NCBI GenBank assembly: GCA_002426495.1
Contig: DIQC01000037.1
Span: 1 to 27,801 of the forward strand
Direction of reading: 5' to 3'
Length of the DNA: 27,801 nt
DNA from: Thermacetogenium sp. UBA5472
Lineage (GTDB): Bacteria; Bacillota; DSM-12270; Thermacetogeniales; Thermacetogeniaceae
Shown: one piece after another, positions 7,948 through 16,208 of the stretch
Numbering within the stretch: the first letter of the stretch is position 1
How the letters are laid out: the number at the start of each line of letters is the position of its first letter
The notes under the pieces: model-generated
What the model was told of the DNA's origin: nothing
The model's input: only the letters and a program-made list of their open reading frames with translations
The model's database searches: none
Program-made: the position numbers and the translations under genes

Positions 7948-8204
7948 TTACTCAACTAATCTCTTTAGCAATTACTATTTATATCTGGTTGATTGTGGCA
8001 AGAGTGATTTTGTCATTTTTTCAACCTCGCTCTTACCATCCTATTATCAGATTTATTTATGAGTCGACTGAGCCTTTGTTGAGTCTATGCAGGAGAATAC
8101 TCCCTCGCCCGATGATGAATATTGATTTTTCTCCATTTATAGCTATCATTTTTTTGGAAATTTTGAGGGTTTTACTGATTCAACTGCTGCGTTTTCTTTT
8201 TTAG
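7944..8204 (+). CDS. yggT: YggT/YlmG family membrane protein
   Basis: This is a small 86-residue membrane protein with two hydrophobic segments (about residues 5-27 and 63-84) separated by the family-typical PRSYHPIIRFIYESTEPLL and CRRILP loops. YggT/YlmG proteins are conserved in the ylm cluster of Firmicutes and in plastids, and are linked to membrane or division organisation and osmotic behaviour without a defined mechanism. It starts in an ATGA overlap with proC and ends two bases before the next gene. Confidence 0.9.
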   Translation: MITQLISLAITIYIWLIVARVILSFFQPRSYHPIIRFIYESTEPLLSLCRRILPRPMMNIDFSPFIAIIFLEILRVLLIQLLRFLF

Positions 8205-8206
8205 AG

Positions 8207-8521
8207 GTGAGGGAACTGTCTTGGATAACAACTTTTTCGGAAGGAGCGAGGCTTCAGGTTAAGGTGCAGCCCCGTTCTTCCAGAAATGAGATTACAGAGA
8301 TAACAGAAGATTGTCTGCGCATCAAGTTGACTGCCCCGCCTGTTGAGGGTGAGGCTAATAAAAAACTTGCCAAATTTATGGGGCAGGTTCTAGGATGCGG
8401 TGCCGGTAAGATAAAGGTGATCAGGGGAGCTACCGGTCACTGTAAACTGCTGGAGATCACTGGGTTGACAGAGGATGAGATCCGAAGCAGGGTGGATAAG
8501 TGCTGTCGAAAGAGTGTATAA
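8207..8521 (+). CDS. DUF167 (YggU family) protein
   Basis: A 104-residue protein of the small DUF167/UPF0235 family. It has the signatures KVQPRSSRNEI, RIKLTAPPVEGEANKKL, and VIRGATGHCKLLEI, in the family's usual order and spacing. Function is unknown; members often sit next to yggT and yggS. The start is uncertain. GTG at 8207 is the first in-frame choice but has only a weak upstream ribosome-binding site. The purine-rich AGAGGTGAGGGA (8203-8214) would suit a start a few codons further in. In many Firmicutes ylmH and divIVA would stand here; they are missing. Confidence 0.85.
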   Translation: MRELSWITTFSEGARLQVKVQPRSSRNEITEITEDCLRIKLTAPPVEGEANKKLAKFMGQVLGCGAGKIKVIRGATGHCKLLEITGLTEDEIRSRVDKCCRKSV

Positions 8522-8559
8522 TCTACATATACTACATATAACGGACAAGAGAAAATAGT

Positions 8560-8800
8560 TGAAAACCATGAACAGGACGAGTACGCAGTTAGAAGGTTGA
8601 GAACAGCAAGTCGGGGATGATGTGAGCCCGGCCGACGGAACAGCGGAAAATCACCTGGGAGTGCCTGCCGAAAATTGTCATGAGTAAGCCAGGCCGTTTG
8701 AGGAGCGTTATTTCTTAAAGTGTCTTCTAAAGTCATAGAAGGAAGAAGGGTGGTACCGCGGGAAACTCTCGCCCCTGAAGGGGGCAGGGGGTTTTTTTTA
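8560..8800 (+). promoter_or_regulatory. T-box riboswitch of ileS (isoleucine specifier)
   Basis: This leader senses uncharged tRNA-Ile. The diagnostic T-box element AAGGGTGGTACCGCG is at 8746-8760. Upstream, stem I begins near 8565 (AACAGGACGAGTA, a usual T-box opening), and the specifier ATC lies at 8650-8652 in GGAAAATCACC, followed by a purine as expected. A GAGTAAGCC...CCGTT segment (about 8682-8701) fits the stem II/III connector. The leader ends in a terminator (8772-8799) that competes with an antiterminator containing the T-box. When tRNA-Ile is uncharged it should pair with the specifier and the T-box and allow ileS transcription. The promoter was not pinned down; AT-rich sequence at 8515-8540 is the likely place. 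Confidence 0.93.
8772..8799 (+). terminator. T-box terminator before ileS
   Basis: The stem CCCCTG/CAGGGG with a G-rich 7-base loop is followed by eight T residues (8792-8799). It is the regulated terminator of the ileS T-box leader. Confidence 0.88.
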
Positions 8801-8839
8801 TTTGATATCCATTTATAATATAAATGAGGTGAAGCAAAT

Positions 8840-11644
8840 ATGGAATACAAAAAGACGTTAAACTTGCCACATACCGATTTTCCTATGCGTGCTGGTCTTC
8901 CCAAAAAGGAACCCACACTATTGAATCATTGGGATGATATCGATCTTTATGGCCAGATTCAGAAAAAATCCCAGGGAAAGCCTAAGTATGTTTTACATGA
9001 CGGCCCTCCCTATGCCAATGGCAATATCCATCTAGGGCATGTCCTGAACAAGGTACTGAAAGACATTATAAATAGGTATCACTCTATGGCTGGGTTTGAT
9101 GTTCCTTATGTACCTGGTTGGGATACCCATGGTCTTCCCATTGAGCAGCAGGTTATCAAGAATCTAAAAGTTGACCGACATAAATTAGGTGCAGTGAAGT
9201 TTCGCAACCTGTGCAGGGAATATGCTCTGAAATTTGTTGATATACAGAAAAAAGAATTTCAGCGTCTGGGTGTGATGGGTGATTGGGATGATCCCTATCT
9301 TACCCTGAAGCCGGCCTATGAGGCTGTACAGATCGGTGTCTTTGGTAAGATGGCTGAGCGCGGCTTTATTTACAAAGGCCTTAAACCGGTTTATTGGTGT
9401 ACGGATTGTGAGACTGCGTTAGCTGAAGCAGAGGTGGAGTACCAGGAGGATGAAAGTGAATCCATCTATGTGCTCTTTCCAGTCAGAGACAGTAAGGGAG
9501 TTTTTGCTGCTGACGAAAACACCTATGTGCTCATCTGGACCACCACACCCTGGACAATACCAGGCAACATGGCCATATCTCTGCATCCGGATTATCAGTA
9601 TGTACTTGCTGAAGTGGATGGCAAGAAAATAATTGTGGCTAAAGACCTGCTTAATAATGTGGCGGAAATCAAAGGAGAGACAAATCCTACTATTCTGGGT
9701 TCCTGGCAGGGTAGGGAACTGGAGGGGGTTTGCTGCTCTCATCCCTTCTATGATCGGGACTCCCTGTTAATTTTGGGCACACATGTCACCTTAGAACAGG
9801 GTACAGGTGCTGTGCATACCGCACCTGCTCATGGTGTTGATGACTTTGAAGTCTGTCAGAGGTACAATATTCCTGTTTTGTCCTTGGTCGACGGACAGGG
9901 GCGGTTTCTTCCCAAGGCAGGAAACTTTGCCGGGATGACGGTTTGGGAAAGCAATGAAGAAGTTATCAAAGAATTAGAGAAGCAGGGCAAGATTTATCAT
10001 AAAGCAAAAATGCAACATCAGTATCCGCACTGTTGGCGCTGTAAAGATCCCTTGATTTACAGGGCTACTGAGCAGTGGTTTGCCTCTATAGACGGCTTTC
10101 GGCAGGATACTCTCAAGGCTATTGATGATGTGGAGTGGATTCCCTTCTGGGGCAAGGATCGCATCTATAACATGATCGCTGATCGCGGCGACTGGTGTGT
10201 CTCTCGTCAGCGGGTCTGGGGAGTACCCATTCCTATTTTTTATTGTGAGGATTGTGATGCAACAATAATCAATGAGCAGACCATTGGCCATCTGCAGCAG
10301 CTCTTTGCTGAGCATGGATCTGATGTCTGGTTTGAGCGTTCAGCTGCAGAACTTCTGCCTGATGGATTCCGTTGTCCTTCCTGTGGTGGGAAACACTTCT
10401 CCAAAGAAACTGACACTATGGATGTCTGGTTTGATTCAGGTTCCAGCCATGCTGCTGTGCTGGAGCAGCGTCCTGAGCTGCGGTGGCCTGCGGATCTCTA
10501 TCTAGAGGGCAGTGACCAGCACAGGGGCTGGTTTAACTCTTCCTTATCCACAGCTGTTGCCACACGAGGCACAGCTCCCTATAAGGCTGTACTCACCCAC
10601 GGGTTTGTTGTGGATGAAGGCGGGAGAAAGATGTCCAAGTCGCTGGGTAATGTGGTCTATCCCCAGAATGTTATCGATAAGTATGGGGCGGATGTGTTAA
10701 GATTGTGGGTGGCTTCCGCTGATTATCGAAATGATATTGCTGTTTCCAAGAAGATCATGGGTCAGATGGCAGATGCTTATCGTAAGATCCGCAACACCTT
10801 CCGTTTTATATTGGGGAATCTTTATGATTTCCAACCAGAGACAGATAGCCTCCCATATGAGGAATTAACACTGTTGGATAGGTGGATCATCTTCAAACTG
10901 CATCAATTAATTCAAAGGGTAAACAAGGCCTATGAAAAGAGTGAATTTCATGTTGTCTATCATGCCATCTCTACTTTTTGTATCGTGGATCTGAGTTCAT
11001 TTTATCTTGATATAACAAAGGATACACTATACTGCTCCGCATCAGGTGAGCGAGAGCGCCGCAGTATTCAAACGGTGCTTTGTCAAGCAGGCAACGTTCT
11101 GGCGCGGCTTTTGGCTCCTGTCCTCCCATTTACGACGGAGGAGGTTTGGAGCTATCTGCCCGGATCTAAAGATATGGCTGAGAATGTACACTTGACTGAT
11201 TTGCCCCGGGCGAACCGTGATTACCTGAATCCGGAGTTGGAAAGTTATTGGGAAAGAATCCTTGATTTGAGGGATGAGGTTGCCAAAGCCTTAGAGGCTG
11301 CTCGTCAAGAAAAGGTTATCGGGCCTGCTACTGAGGCAAATGTGTCCCTTTATCCGGAAAATGAAGAAACACTGAACTTTTTGCTCCAGATAGAGGATGA
11401 ATTGCCGGCAATTTTTATTGTATCTAGTGTAAAGGTGCATGATGTTTGGGAGGCTGCTCCGCAAGGTGCAATGAAACTGAACGATGATCTGCAGTTATCT
11501 ATAATGGTAGCCCCTGCTCCTGGCAGGAAATGTACCAGGTGCTGGCTATATAAGGAGACTGTGGGCAACTTTGCTTCCCATCCTGACCTCTGCCAGCGTT
11601 GTTGTGAAGTGGTAGAAAATAATGAGGAAAAAAACGAGGAATAG
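8840..11644 (+). CDS. ileS: Isoleucine-tRNA ligase
   Basis: IleS charges tRNA-Ile. The 934-residue class I synthetase has the HIGH motif as HLGH (His64-His67, in PPYANGNIHLGHVLNK), the CP1 editing domain with TTTPWTIPGN and the GTGAVHTAPAHGVDDF signature, the KMSKS loop (Lys597-Ser601), an anticodon-binding domain, and a C-terminal zinc finger (Cys898, Cys901, Cys918, Cys921). The zinc finger and length mark the common bacterial type rather than the longer mupirocin-resistant eukaryote-like type. The ATG follows AAATGAGGTGAAG. It is controlled by the T-box leader immediately upstream. Confidence 0.98.
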   Translation: MEYKKTLNLPHTDFPMRAGLPKKEPTLLNHWDDIDLYGQIQKKSQGKPKYVLHDGPPYANGNIHLGHVLNKVLKDIINRYHSMAGFDVPYVPGWDTHGLPIEQQVIKNLKVDRHKLGAVKFRNLCREYALKFVDIQKKEFQRLGVMGDWDDPYLTLKPAYEAVQIGVFGKMAERGFIYKGLKPVYWCTDCETALAEAEVEYQEDESESIYVLFPVRDSKGVFAADENTYVLIWTTTPWTIPGNMAISLHPDYQYVLAEVDGKKIIVAKDLLNNVAEIKGETNPTILGSWQGRELEGVCCSHPFYDRDSLLILGTHVTLEQGTGAVHTAPAHGVDDFEVCQRYNIPVLSLVDGQGRFLPKAGNFAGMTVWESNEEVIKELEKQGKIYHKAKMQHQYPHCWRCKDPLIYRATEQWFASIDGFRQDTLKAIDDVEWIPFWGKDRIYNMIADRGDWCVSRQRVWGVPIPIFYCEDCDATIINEQTIGHLQQLFAEHGSDVWFERSAAELLPDGFRCPSCGGKHFSKETDTMDVWFDSGSSHAAVLEQRPELRWPADLYLEGSDQHRGWFNSSLSTAVATRGTAPYKAVLTHGFVVDEGGRKMSKSLGNVVYPQNVIDKYGADVLRLWVASADYRNDIAVSKKIMGQMADAYRKIRNTFRFILGNLYDFQPETDSLPYEELTLLDRWIIFKLHQLIQRVNKAYEKSEFHVVYHAISTFCIVDLSSFYLDITKDTLYCSASGERERRSIQTVLCQAGNVLARLLAPVLPFTTEEVWSYLPGSKDMAENVHLTDLPRANRDYLNPELESYWERILDLRDEVAKALEAARQEKVIGPATEANVSLYPENEETLNFLLQIEDELPAIFIVSSVKVHDVWEAAPQGAMKLNDDLQLSIMVAPAPGRKCTRCWLYKETVGNFASHPDLCQRCCEVVENNEEKNEE

Positions 11645-11656
11645 TAGGTGATTCTC

Positions 11657-12112
11657 ATGCAGGATGTCATTACGAAAGATGAGATTGCTGTATTGCCGGA
11701 TAATTTTGAATTGAGGGTGGTTGTGGGGTCGATTATCACTTACGCCGCACGGGAGATGATCAAGGAAAAGGGTATAACTCTGCAGTATGTTAAAGGGGAC
11801 GGCGAAGAGAAGGTGCCAGGCCAAGAAAAGGGAGATGACAAAGAGCGTGGTTTTGTCACAGTTATTGGCCATGACAAGGTAGGGATTATCGCCAAAGTAG
11901 CGGGTATCCTCGCTGCTTCTCAGGTTAATATATTAGATATCAGCCAGACGGTCCTGCAGGGGTATTTTACCATGATCATGATCGTGGATTTCTCCGGTTC
12001 TCCTGATGATATTACAGGAATTCGGCAGAAGCTGGAAGATGCAGGTGATGAAATCGGTGTCAAGATTACCCTGCAGCATGAAGATATCTTCCGCTACATG
12101 CATCGGATTTAG
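11657..12112 (+). CDS. ACT-domain protein (UPF0237-like) with N-terminal extension
   Basis: The C-terminal part (from about residue 65) is a classical UPF0237 ACT domain: FVTVIGHDKVGIIAKVAGILAA, VNILDISQTVLQGYFTMIMIVD, and the ending GVKITLQHEDIFRYMHRI. Stand-alone family members are about 90 residues. This one is 151 and has about 60 extra residues in front, including VVGSIITYAAREMIKEKGITL and a charged linker. The extra segment resembles the ITPAAR-EYLKEKGI helix seen in several microcompartment-associated proteins, but the match is short. ACT domains usually bind small ligands such as amino acids. The gene lies just before UPF0210, a partnership known from many bacteria. ATG at 11657 is preferred over GTG at 11648 because TAGGTG lies six bases before it. 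Confidence 0.85.
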   Translation: MQDVITKDEIAVLPDNFELRVVVGSIITYAAREMIKEKGITLQYVKGDGEEKVPGQEKGDDKERGFVTVIGHDKVGIIAKVAGILAASQVNILDISQTVLQGYFTMIMIVDFSGSPDDITGIRQKLEDAGDEIGVKITLQHEDIFRYMHRI

Positions 12113-12128
12113 AAAGGGTGAATCTTGA

Positions 12129-13496
12129 GTGCCATTTTCCTATACGACTGATGAAATCTTGGAAACCATACGCATGGTGGAGTTGGAGAATCTAGATATC
12201 AGAACTATTACCATGGGAATAAGCCTGCGAGACTGTGCTGATCCTGACCTGAAAGCCACGGGAAAGAAGATCTATGAAAAGATCGTTCGTTGTGCAGGCA
12301 ATTTGGTTGAGGTAGGAGAAGAATTGGAGCGCAATTATGGCGTACCGATCATCAACAAACGGGTATCTGTAACCCCGATAGCTTTGGTAGCTGAATGCTC
12401 TAAAGATAAAGATTACTCTTATTTGGCCCGTGCTATGGATAAGGCGGCCAAGGAGATCGGTATTAATTTTATCGGTGGCTTTGCCGCATTGGTGCATAAA
12501 GGGTTTACGAATGGGGATCGCAGCCTGATCAATTCTATACCTGAGGCCCTTTCAGAAACAGAGCATGTTTGCGCATCCGTTAACGTGGGTACAACAAAGT
12601 CCGGCATTAACATGGAAGCTGTTTATGATATGGGAAAAGCGATCAAGGAGACTGCGGAGAGAACGGCGGACAAGGATGGCTTGGGCTGTGCCAAAATGGT
12701 TGTTTTCTGCAATGCTCCTGAGGATAATCCCTTTATGGCAGGGGCTTTTCATGGTGTCGGAGAACCGGAATGTGTGATCAATGTTGGTGTCAGCGGCCCG
12801 GGCGTTATTTTAAATACGGTCAGGGAGTACCATGATGCTGATTTGGGCACACTGGCCTCTATGATCAAACAGACAGCATTTAAGATCACACGCATGGGCG
12901 AACTAATGGGGCGAAAAGCATCTGAGAAGCTTGGTGTTCCTTTTGGGATTGTGGACCTTTCACTGGCACCGACGCCGACTGTGGGAGACAGTGTAGCGGA
13001 AATATTGGAGGCCATGGGTTTGGAGATGTGTGGTGCACCAGGCAGTACCGCTGCCCTAGCTATGCTCAATGATGCCGTGAAAAAGGGTGGTGCCATGGCT
13101 TCCTCTTATGTGGGTGGGCTCAGTGGTGCCTTTATACCGGTAAGTGAAGATCAGGGTATGTCCCGAGCTGTCACCGAAGGTGCCTTGACAATTGAAAAAC
13201 TAGAGGCCTTAACATGTATCTGTTCAGTGGGTTTGGATATGGTTGTGGTTCCGGGGGACACCACCGCAGAAACCATCGCCGCCATTATTGCTGATGAAGC
13301 AGCAATCGGTATGATCAACAAAAAGACTACAGGAGTGCGTTTGATACCTGCTCCGGGTAAGAAAAAAGGAGATCTGGTGGAGTTTGGGGGGCTACTGGGT
13401 AGTGCCCCGGTCATGGATGTGAGCAGTTATCATTCAGATGCCTTTATCAAAAGAGGGGGGAGAATCCCTGCTCCTTTACAAGCCCTGACCAATTGA
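12129..13496 (+). CDS. UPF0210 (DUF711, PFL-like fold) family protein
   Basis: A 455-residue protein of the UPF0210/DUF711 family. It shows the family N-terminus (EILETIRMVELENLDIRTITMGISL), the VTPIALV and INFIGGFAALVHKG segments, GPGVILNTVREY, and the C-terminal EFGGLLGSAPVMDV with AFIKRGGRIPAPLQALTN. Structures of relatives are described as similar to pyruvate formate-lyase, but no glycyl-radical motif is seen here and the function is unknown. The family typically follows a UPF0237 ACT-domain gene, as it does here 16 bases downstream, which suggests ligand-controlled activity. The start is GTG after AGGGTG with eight bases between. Confidence 0.93.
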   Translation: MPFSYTTDEILETIRMVELENLDIRTITMGISLRDCADPDLKATGKKIYEKIVRCAGNLVEVGEELERNYGVPIINKRVSVTPIALVAECSKDKDYSYLARAMDKAAKEIGINFIGGFAALVHKGFTNGDRSLINSIPEALSETEHVCASVNVGTTKSGINMEAVYDMGKAIKETAERTADKDGLGCAKMVVFCNAPEDNPFMAGAFHGVGEPECVINVGVSGPGVILNTVREYHDADLGTLASMIKQTAFKITRMGELMGRKASEKLGVPFGIVDLSLAPTPTVGDSVAEILEAMGLEMCGAPGSTAALAMLNDAVKKGGAMASSYVGGLSGAFIPVSEDQGMSRAVTEGALTIEKLEALTCICSVGLDMVVVPGDTTAETIAAIIADEAAIGMINKKTTGVRLIPAPGKKKGDLVEFGGLLGSAPVMDVSSYHSDAFIKRGGRIPAPLQALTN

Positions 13497-13563
13497 TGCA
13501 AAGTGGCTGCCTCCGGGATAAAAGAGATGATGTTTGGGGAAGACTCTAGTGCAGGGGAATAAG

Positions 13564-13869
13564 ATGCAAAAGCGCACTGCCGAACTGATAGAGGCCTTGA
13601 AAATAAAAATAGATGAGTTATCCTTAAACTTGGAGCGCATGAAATTGGCTGAATATGTGGAACTGTTGAATAACCCAAAGCGTCTCCTCTTGATCAACTT
13701 TATTTCCGGACTGGCTCGCGGATTGGGTATTGCTGTGGGTTTTACAATACTGGGGGCGATTGTCCTTTCTATTATGCAGCGTATTGTTGTGCTTAACCTC
13801 CCTGTAGTCAGTGATTTTATCGCCACTATTGTGCGTTTGGTGCAGTTGCAGTTAGAAACGGGTGTCTAA
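13564..13869 (+). CDS. DUF5665 small membrane protein
   Basis: A 101-residue protein with a basic coiled N-terminal helix (about residues 1-30), the family stretch AEYVELLNNPKRLLLINF, then one long or two short hydrophobic segments (about 48-78, FISGLARGLGIAVGFTILGAIVL), and the conserved LNLPVVSDFIATIVRLVQ. It matches the DUF5665 type found beside yteA-like and lspA genes in Clostridia. Function is unknown. The ATG at 13564 follows GCAGGGGAA with suitable spacing. An in-frame TTG ten codons upstream has a poorer ribosome-binding site. Confidence 0.8.
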   Translation: MQKRTAELIEALKIKIDELSLNLERMKLAEYVELLNNPKRLLLINFISGLARGLGIAVGFTILGAIVLSIMQRIVVLNLPVVSDFIATIVRLVQLQLETGV

Positions 13870-13893
13870 AATAAATAAGGTGGGGAAAATGTC

Positions 13894-14544
13894 TTGGAAC
13901 AAGATAAGTTAGCTCACTTTCGTTGGCTGTTGCGGGGAGAAAAGAGGAGAATCTTGGACAATTTATCCACACTTGAGGAAGCTGAAGAGATCGGCAGCCT
14001 GAAAGATACTTTACAAGAACTATCCATGTATGATAACCACCCTGCAGATATAGGGACGGAGACATTTGAACGCAGCAAAGATATAGGATATAAAGACCTT
14101 TTCCAACGGCAATTAAAACAGGTGAAAGATGCCATGGGGAGGATCAAAGAAGGTAATTATGGAATATGTGAGGGGTGCGGACAAGAGATCCCTGAGGAGA
14201 GATTAGAGGCTGTGCCTTTCACAACCTTTTGTTATCAATGTCGACAGAAACTTGATGACCAAGTAACTGCCTCAAGGCGTCCAGTAGAGGAAGGGGTGGT
14301 GATGCCGCCATTCGGCGGGTTCGCTGAGGATCGACTAAATACGCAGCATGAAGTGCAGTTCGATGGGGAGGATGCCTGGCAAGCAGTGGAGCATTATGGA
14401 ACCTCCTCAGATTTTGAGAACCGCAATGAGGAGGAGGGAACTGTTGAGGATGTTGAAGGGATATCTGTCTACAAGGATGAAGAGGGGAATCTCTATCAGG
14501 ATTTGCGCGGGAAGGATGATGAGGGACCCCCAGGTGAACCTTGA
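13894..14544 (+). CDS. yteA: YteA-type DksA/TraR zinc-finger protein
   Basis: A 216-residue protein of the yteA family (DksA/TraR C4 zinc finger), found in spore-forming Firmicutes. An N-terminal helical segment (about 1-80, with a conserved LSMYDNHPADIGTETFERSKD) resembles the coiled coil that DksA inserts into the RNA-polymerase secondary channel. The zinc finger is Cys92-x2-Cys95-x17-Cys113-x2-Cys116 in YGICEGCG and FCYQC. The acidic C-terminal third is variable. A role in transcription control during sporulation or starvation is inferred from the family. The TTG start follows AAGGTGGGG at eight bases. Confidence 0.85.
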   Translation: MEQDKLAHFRWLLRGEKRRILDNLSTLEEAEEIGSLKDTLQELSMYDNHPADIGTETFERSKDIGYKDLFQRQLKQVKDAMGRIKEGNYGICEGCGQEIPEERLEAVPFTTFCYQCRQKLDDQVTASRRPVEEGVVMPPFGGFAEDRLNTQHEVQFDGEDAWQAVEHYGTSSDFENRNEEEGTVEDVEGISVYKDEEGNLYQDLRGKDDEGPPGEP

Positions 14545-14559
14545 TGGGTTGATCTGTGT

Positions 14560-15735
14560 ATGAAAATAGGAATATTTTCTGATAGTTACCGCCCTTATGT
14601 CAGTGGTGTTGTCCTATCAATCGAAACATTTTCTAAGGAACTGGCGCGTCTGGGTCATGAGATATTTATCTTTGCTCCAGATTATCCCCAGGTGAAGGGG
14701 AAAGAATCCAATGTATTTCGTTTTCCCTCTTTTCATACGCCCATCAACCCGGAGTTTTATATAGCACTGCCTATCTTTAAGCTAGCCAGAGAATATGTAT
14801 CTGATATCGATTTTGATCTGATCCATGTTCATTCCCCGTTCACCCTTGGTCAGGTAGGGATTAAAACGGCTCGTCATTTAGATATACCTGTTGTCTTTAC
14901 CTACCATACACTCTATGATCAATATATGCACTATGCCCCTCTTCCCGGGCAGATAACAAAAGCGGGGATGGTCAAATATACGACAAACTTTTGCAACCGC
15001 TGCAATCTCGTGATCACACCCACAGGGGTGATCAAAGAAATGATTGTGGAAAATGGTGTCAAAAAACCGGTGGTATCTATTCCTACAGGAATATATACTG
15101 ATCGCTTCCAGAATGGTGACCCAGATTTTCTATCCAAACAGTTTGGTGTTCCCCGCAACAAACAGATATTCTTGTTTGTGGGCAGGATCGGTAAAGAGAA
15201 GAACCTTTCTTTTTTGCTGCATGCCTTTGCTCATATAGCCAGACAAGAGAAGGATGCAGTTCTGGTATTGGTAGGCAGTGGCCCTGAGCAGAGAGTCCTG
15301 CAAAACTCAGCAGCGGATCTGGGTATCGGAGATAAAGTTATCTTTACCGGAAAACTTCCTCCTGAAACTATTGCCGGAGCCTATAGTTCAGCAGATATTT
15401 TTGCTTTTCCCTCTGTGACTGAAACCCAGGGGCTTGTTTTGGTGGAGGCTATGGCTGCAGGGCTTCCTGTGGTTGCCAAAGCTGCTTATGGGTCTTTGGC
15501 CATGGTACAGGATGGTGTTACAGGTTACCTTTGTAAAGGTGATGAGCAAGAATTTGCGGAAAAAGCCCTGTCCATTCTGCATGATCCAGAACGAAAGATA
15601 CGTATGTCTGCAGCTGCACTGAAGCGGGCAGATGAACTGACAGCAGATAAAATGGCACTGCGCATGGAGAGTGCCTATCAGGCAATAACAGCGGGAGATT
15701 ATGAAACACTGCGGCAAATGGGGGATGAGGCTTGA
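14560..15735 (+). CDS. GT4 family glycosyltransferase
   Basis: A 391-residue GT-B fold glycosyltransferase. The N-terminal domain starts with GIFSDSYRPYVSGVVLSIETFSKEL and contains HVHSPFTLGQVGI and VFTYHTLYDQYMHY. The C-terminal family-4 domain has FVGRIGKEKNLSFLL and the nucleotide-sugar motif with FPSVTETQGLVLVEAMAAGLPVVA, including the E-x7-E pair. The profile is close to diacylglycerol glucosyltransferases, which build glycolipids at the inner membrane, but the acceptor cannot be told from sequence. It overlaps lspA by four bases (TTGA), so both are translated together. Confidence 0.88.
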   Translation: MKIGIFSDSYRPYVSGVVLSIETFSKELARLGHEIFIFAPDYPQVKGKESNVFRFPSFHTPINPEFYIALPIFKLAREYVSDIDFDLIHVHSPFTLGQVGIKTARHLDIPVVFTYHTLYDQYMHYAPLPGQITKAGMVKYTTNFCNRCNLVITPTGVIKEMIVENGVKKPVVSIPTGIYTDRFQNGDPDFLSKQFGVPRNKQIFLFVGRIGKEKNLSFLLHAFAHIARQEKDAVLVLVGSGPEQRVLQNSAADLGIGDKVIFTGKLPPETIAGAYSSADIFAFPSVTETQGLVLVEAMAAGLPVVAKAAYGSLAMVQDGVTGYLCKGDEQEFAEKALSILHDPERKIRMSAAALKRADELTADKMALRMESAYQAITAGDYETLRQMGDEA

Positions 15736-16202
15736 GAAGGGATACCGTAGGCATTGTTTTGAATGCAGCTGTATTTTTATTTACTATTTTTGTGGTCCTG
15801 CTGATTGACCAGTCCACCAAAGGGATGATCGTCAATCAAATGCAGCCGGGAGAATCGATTCCTGTCATAACTAATATTTTTCATATCACATATGTGAGAA
15901 ACCCCGGGGGAGCATTTGGCATTCTTGCTTATAGAACAGAGATCTTTGTGGCGATGGCGGTTTTTTTCATAATATTAGTGTCGATTTTGCCCATCTATTT
16001 TCCGGGAAGAAATCTGAAGATGAGTTGTGCACTGGGGATCTTAACAGGTGGTGTCATGGGCAATTTACTTGATCGGTTGCGCACTGGGCATGTGGTGGAC
16101 TTTCTGGATTTCCGGGTGTGGCCGATTTTTAATGCCGCAGATGTCTTTATTTTTATCGGAGCGATATTTTTATTTGTTTTCATAATTAAAAAGGGGGGTT
16201 AA
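15732..16202 (+). CDS. lspA: Lipoprotein signal peptidase (signal peptidase II)
   Basis: LspA removes signal peptides from diacylglyceryl-modified prolipoproteins. The 156-residue protein has four hydrophobic segments (about residues 7-27, 56-79, 85-108, 137-155) and the family motifs IDQSTKG, YVRNPGGAFG, GGVMGNLLDRLRTGHVVDF and FNAADVF. The predicted catalytic aspartates are Asp123 and Asp137. The start is TTG, four bases inside the glycosyltransferase stop. The order lspA then a large pseudouridine synthase is the common arrangement in Firmicutes. Confidence 0.95.
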   Translation: MRRDTVGIVLNAAVFLFTIFVVLLIDQSTKGMIVNQMQPGESIPVITNIFHITYVRNPGGAFGILAYRTEIFVAMAVFFIILVSILPIYFPGRNLKMSCALGILTGGVMGNLLDRLRTGHVVDFLDFRVWPIFNAADVFIFIGAIFLFVFIIKKGG

Positions 16203-16208
16203 AAAAAG

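Noticed and set aside
8465..8522. TTGACA and TATAAT near the end of the DUF167 gene as the ileS promoter
   Set aside because: The two hexamers are 46 bases apart, far too much for one promoter, so neither was assigned.
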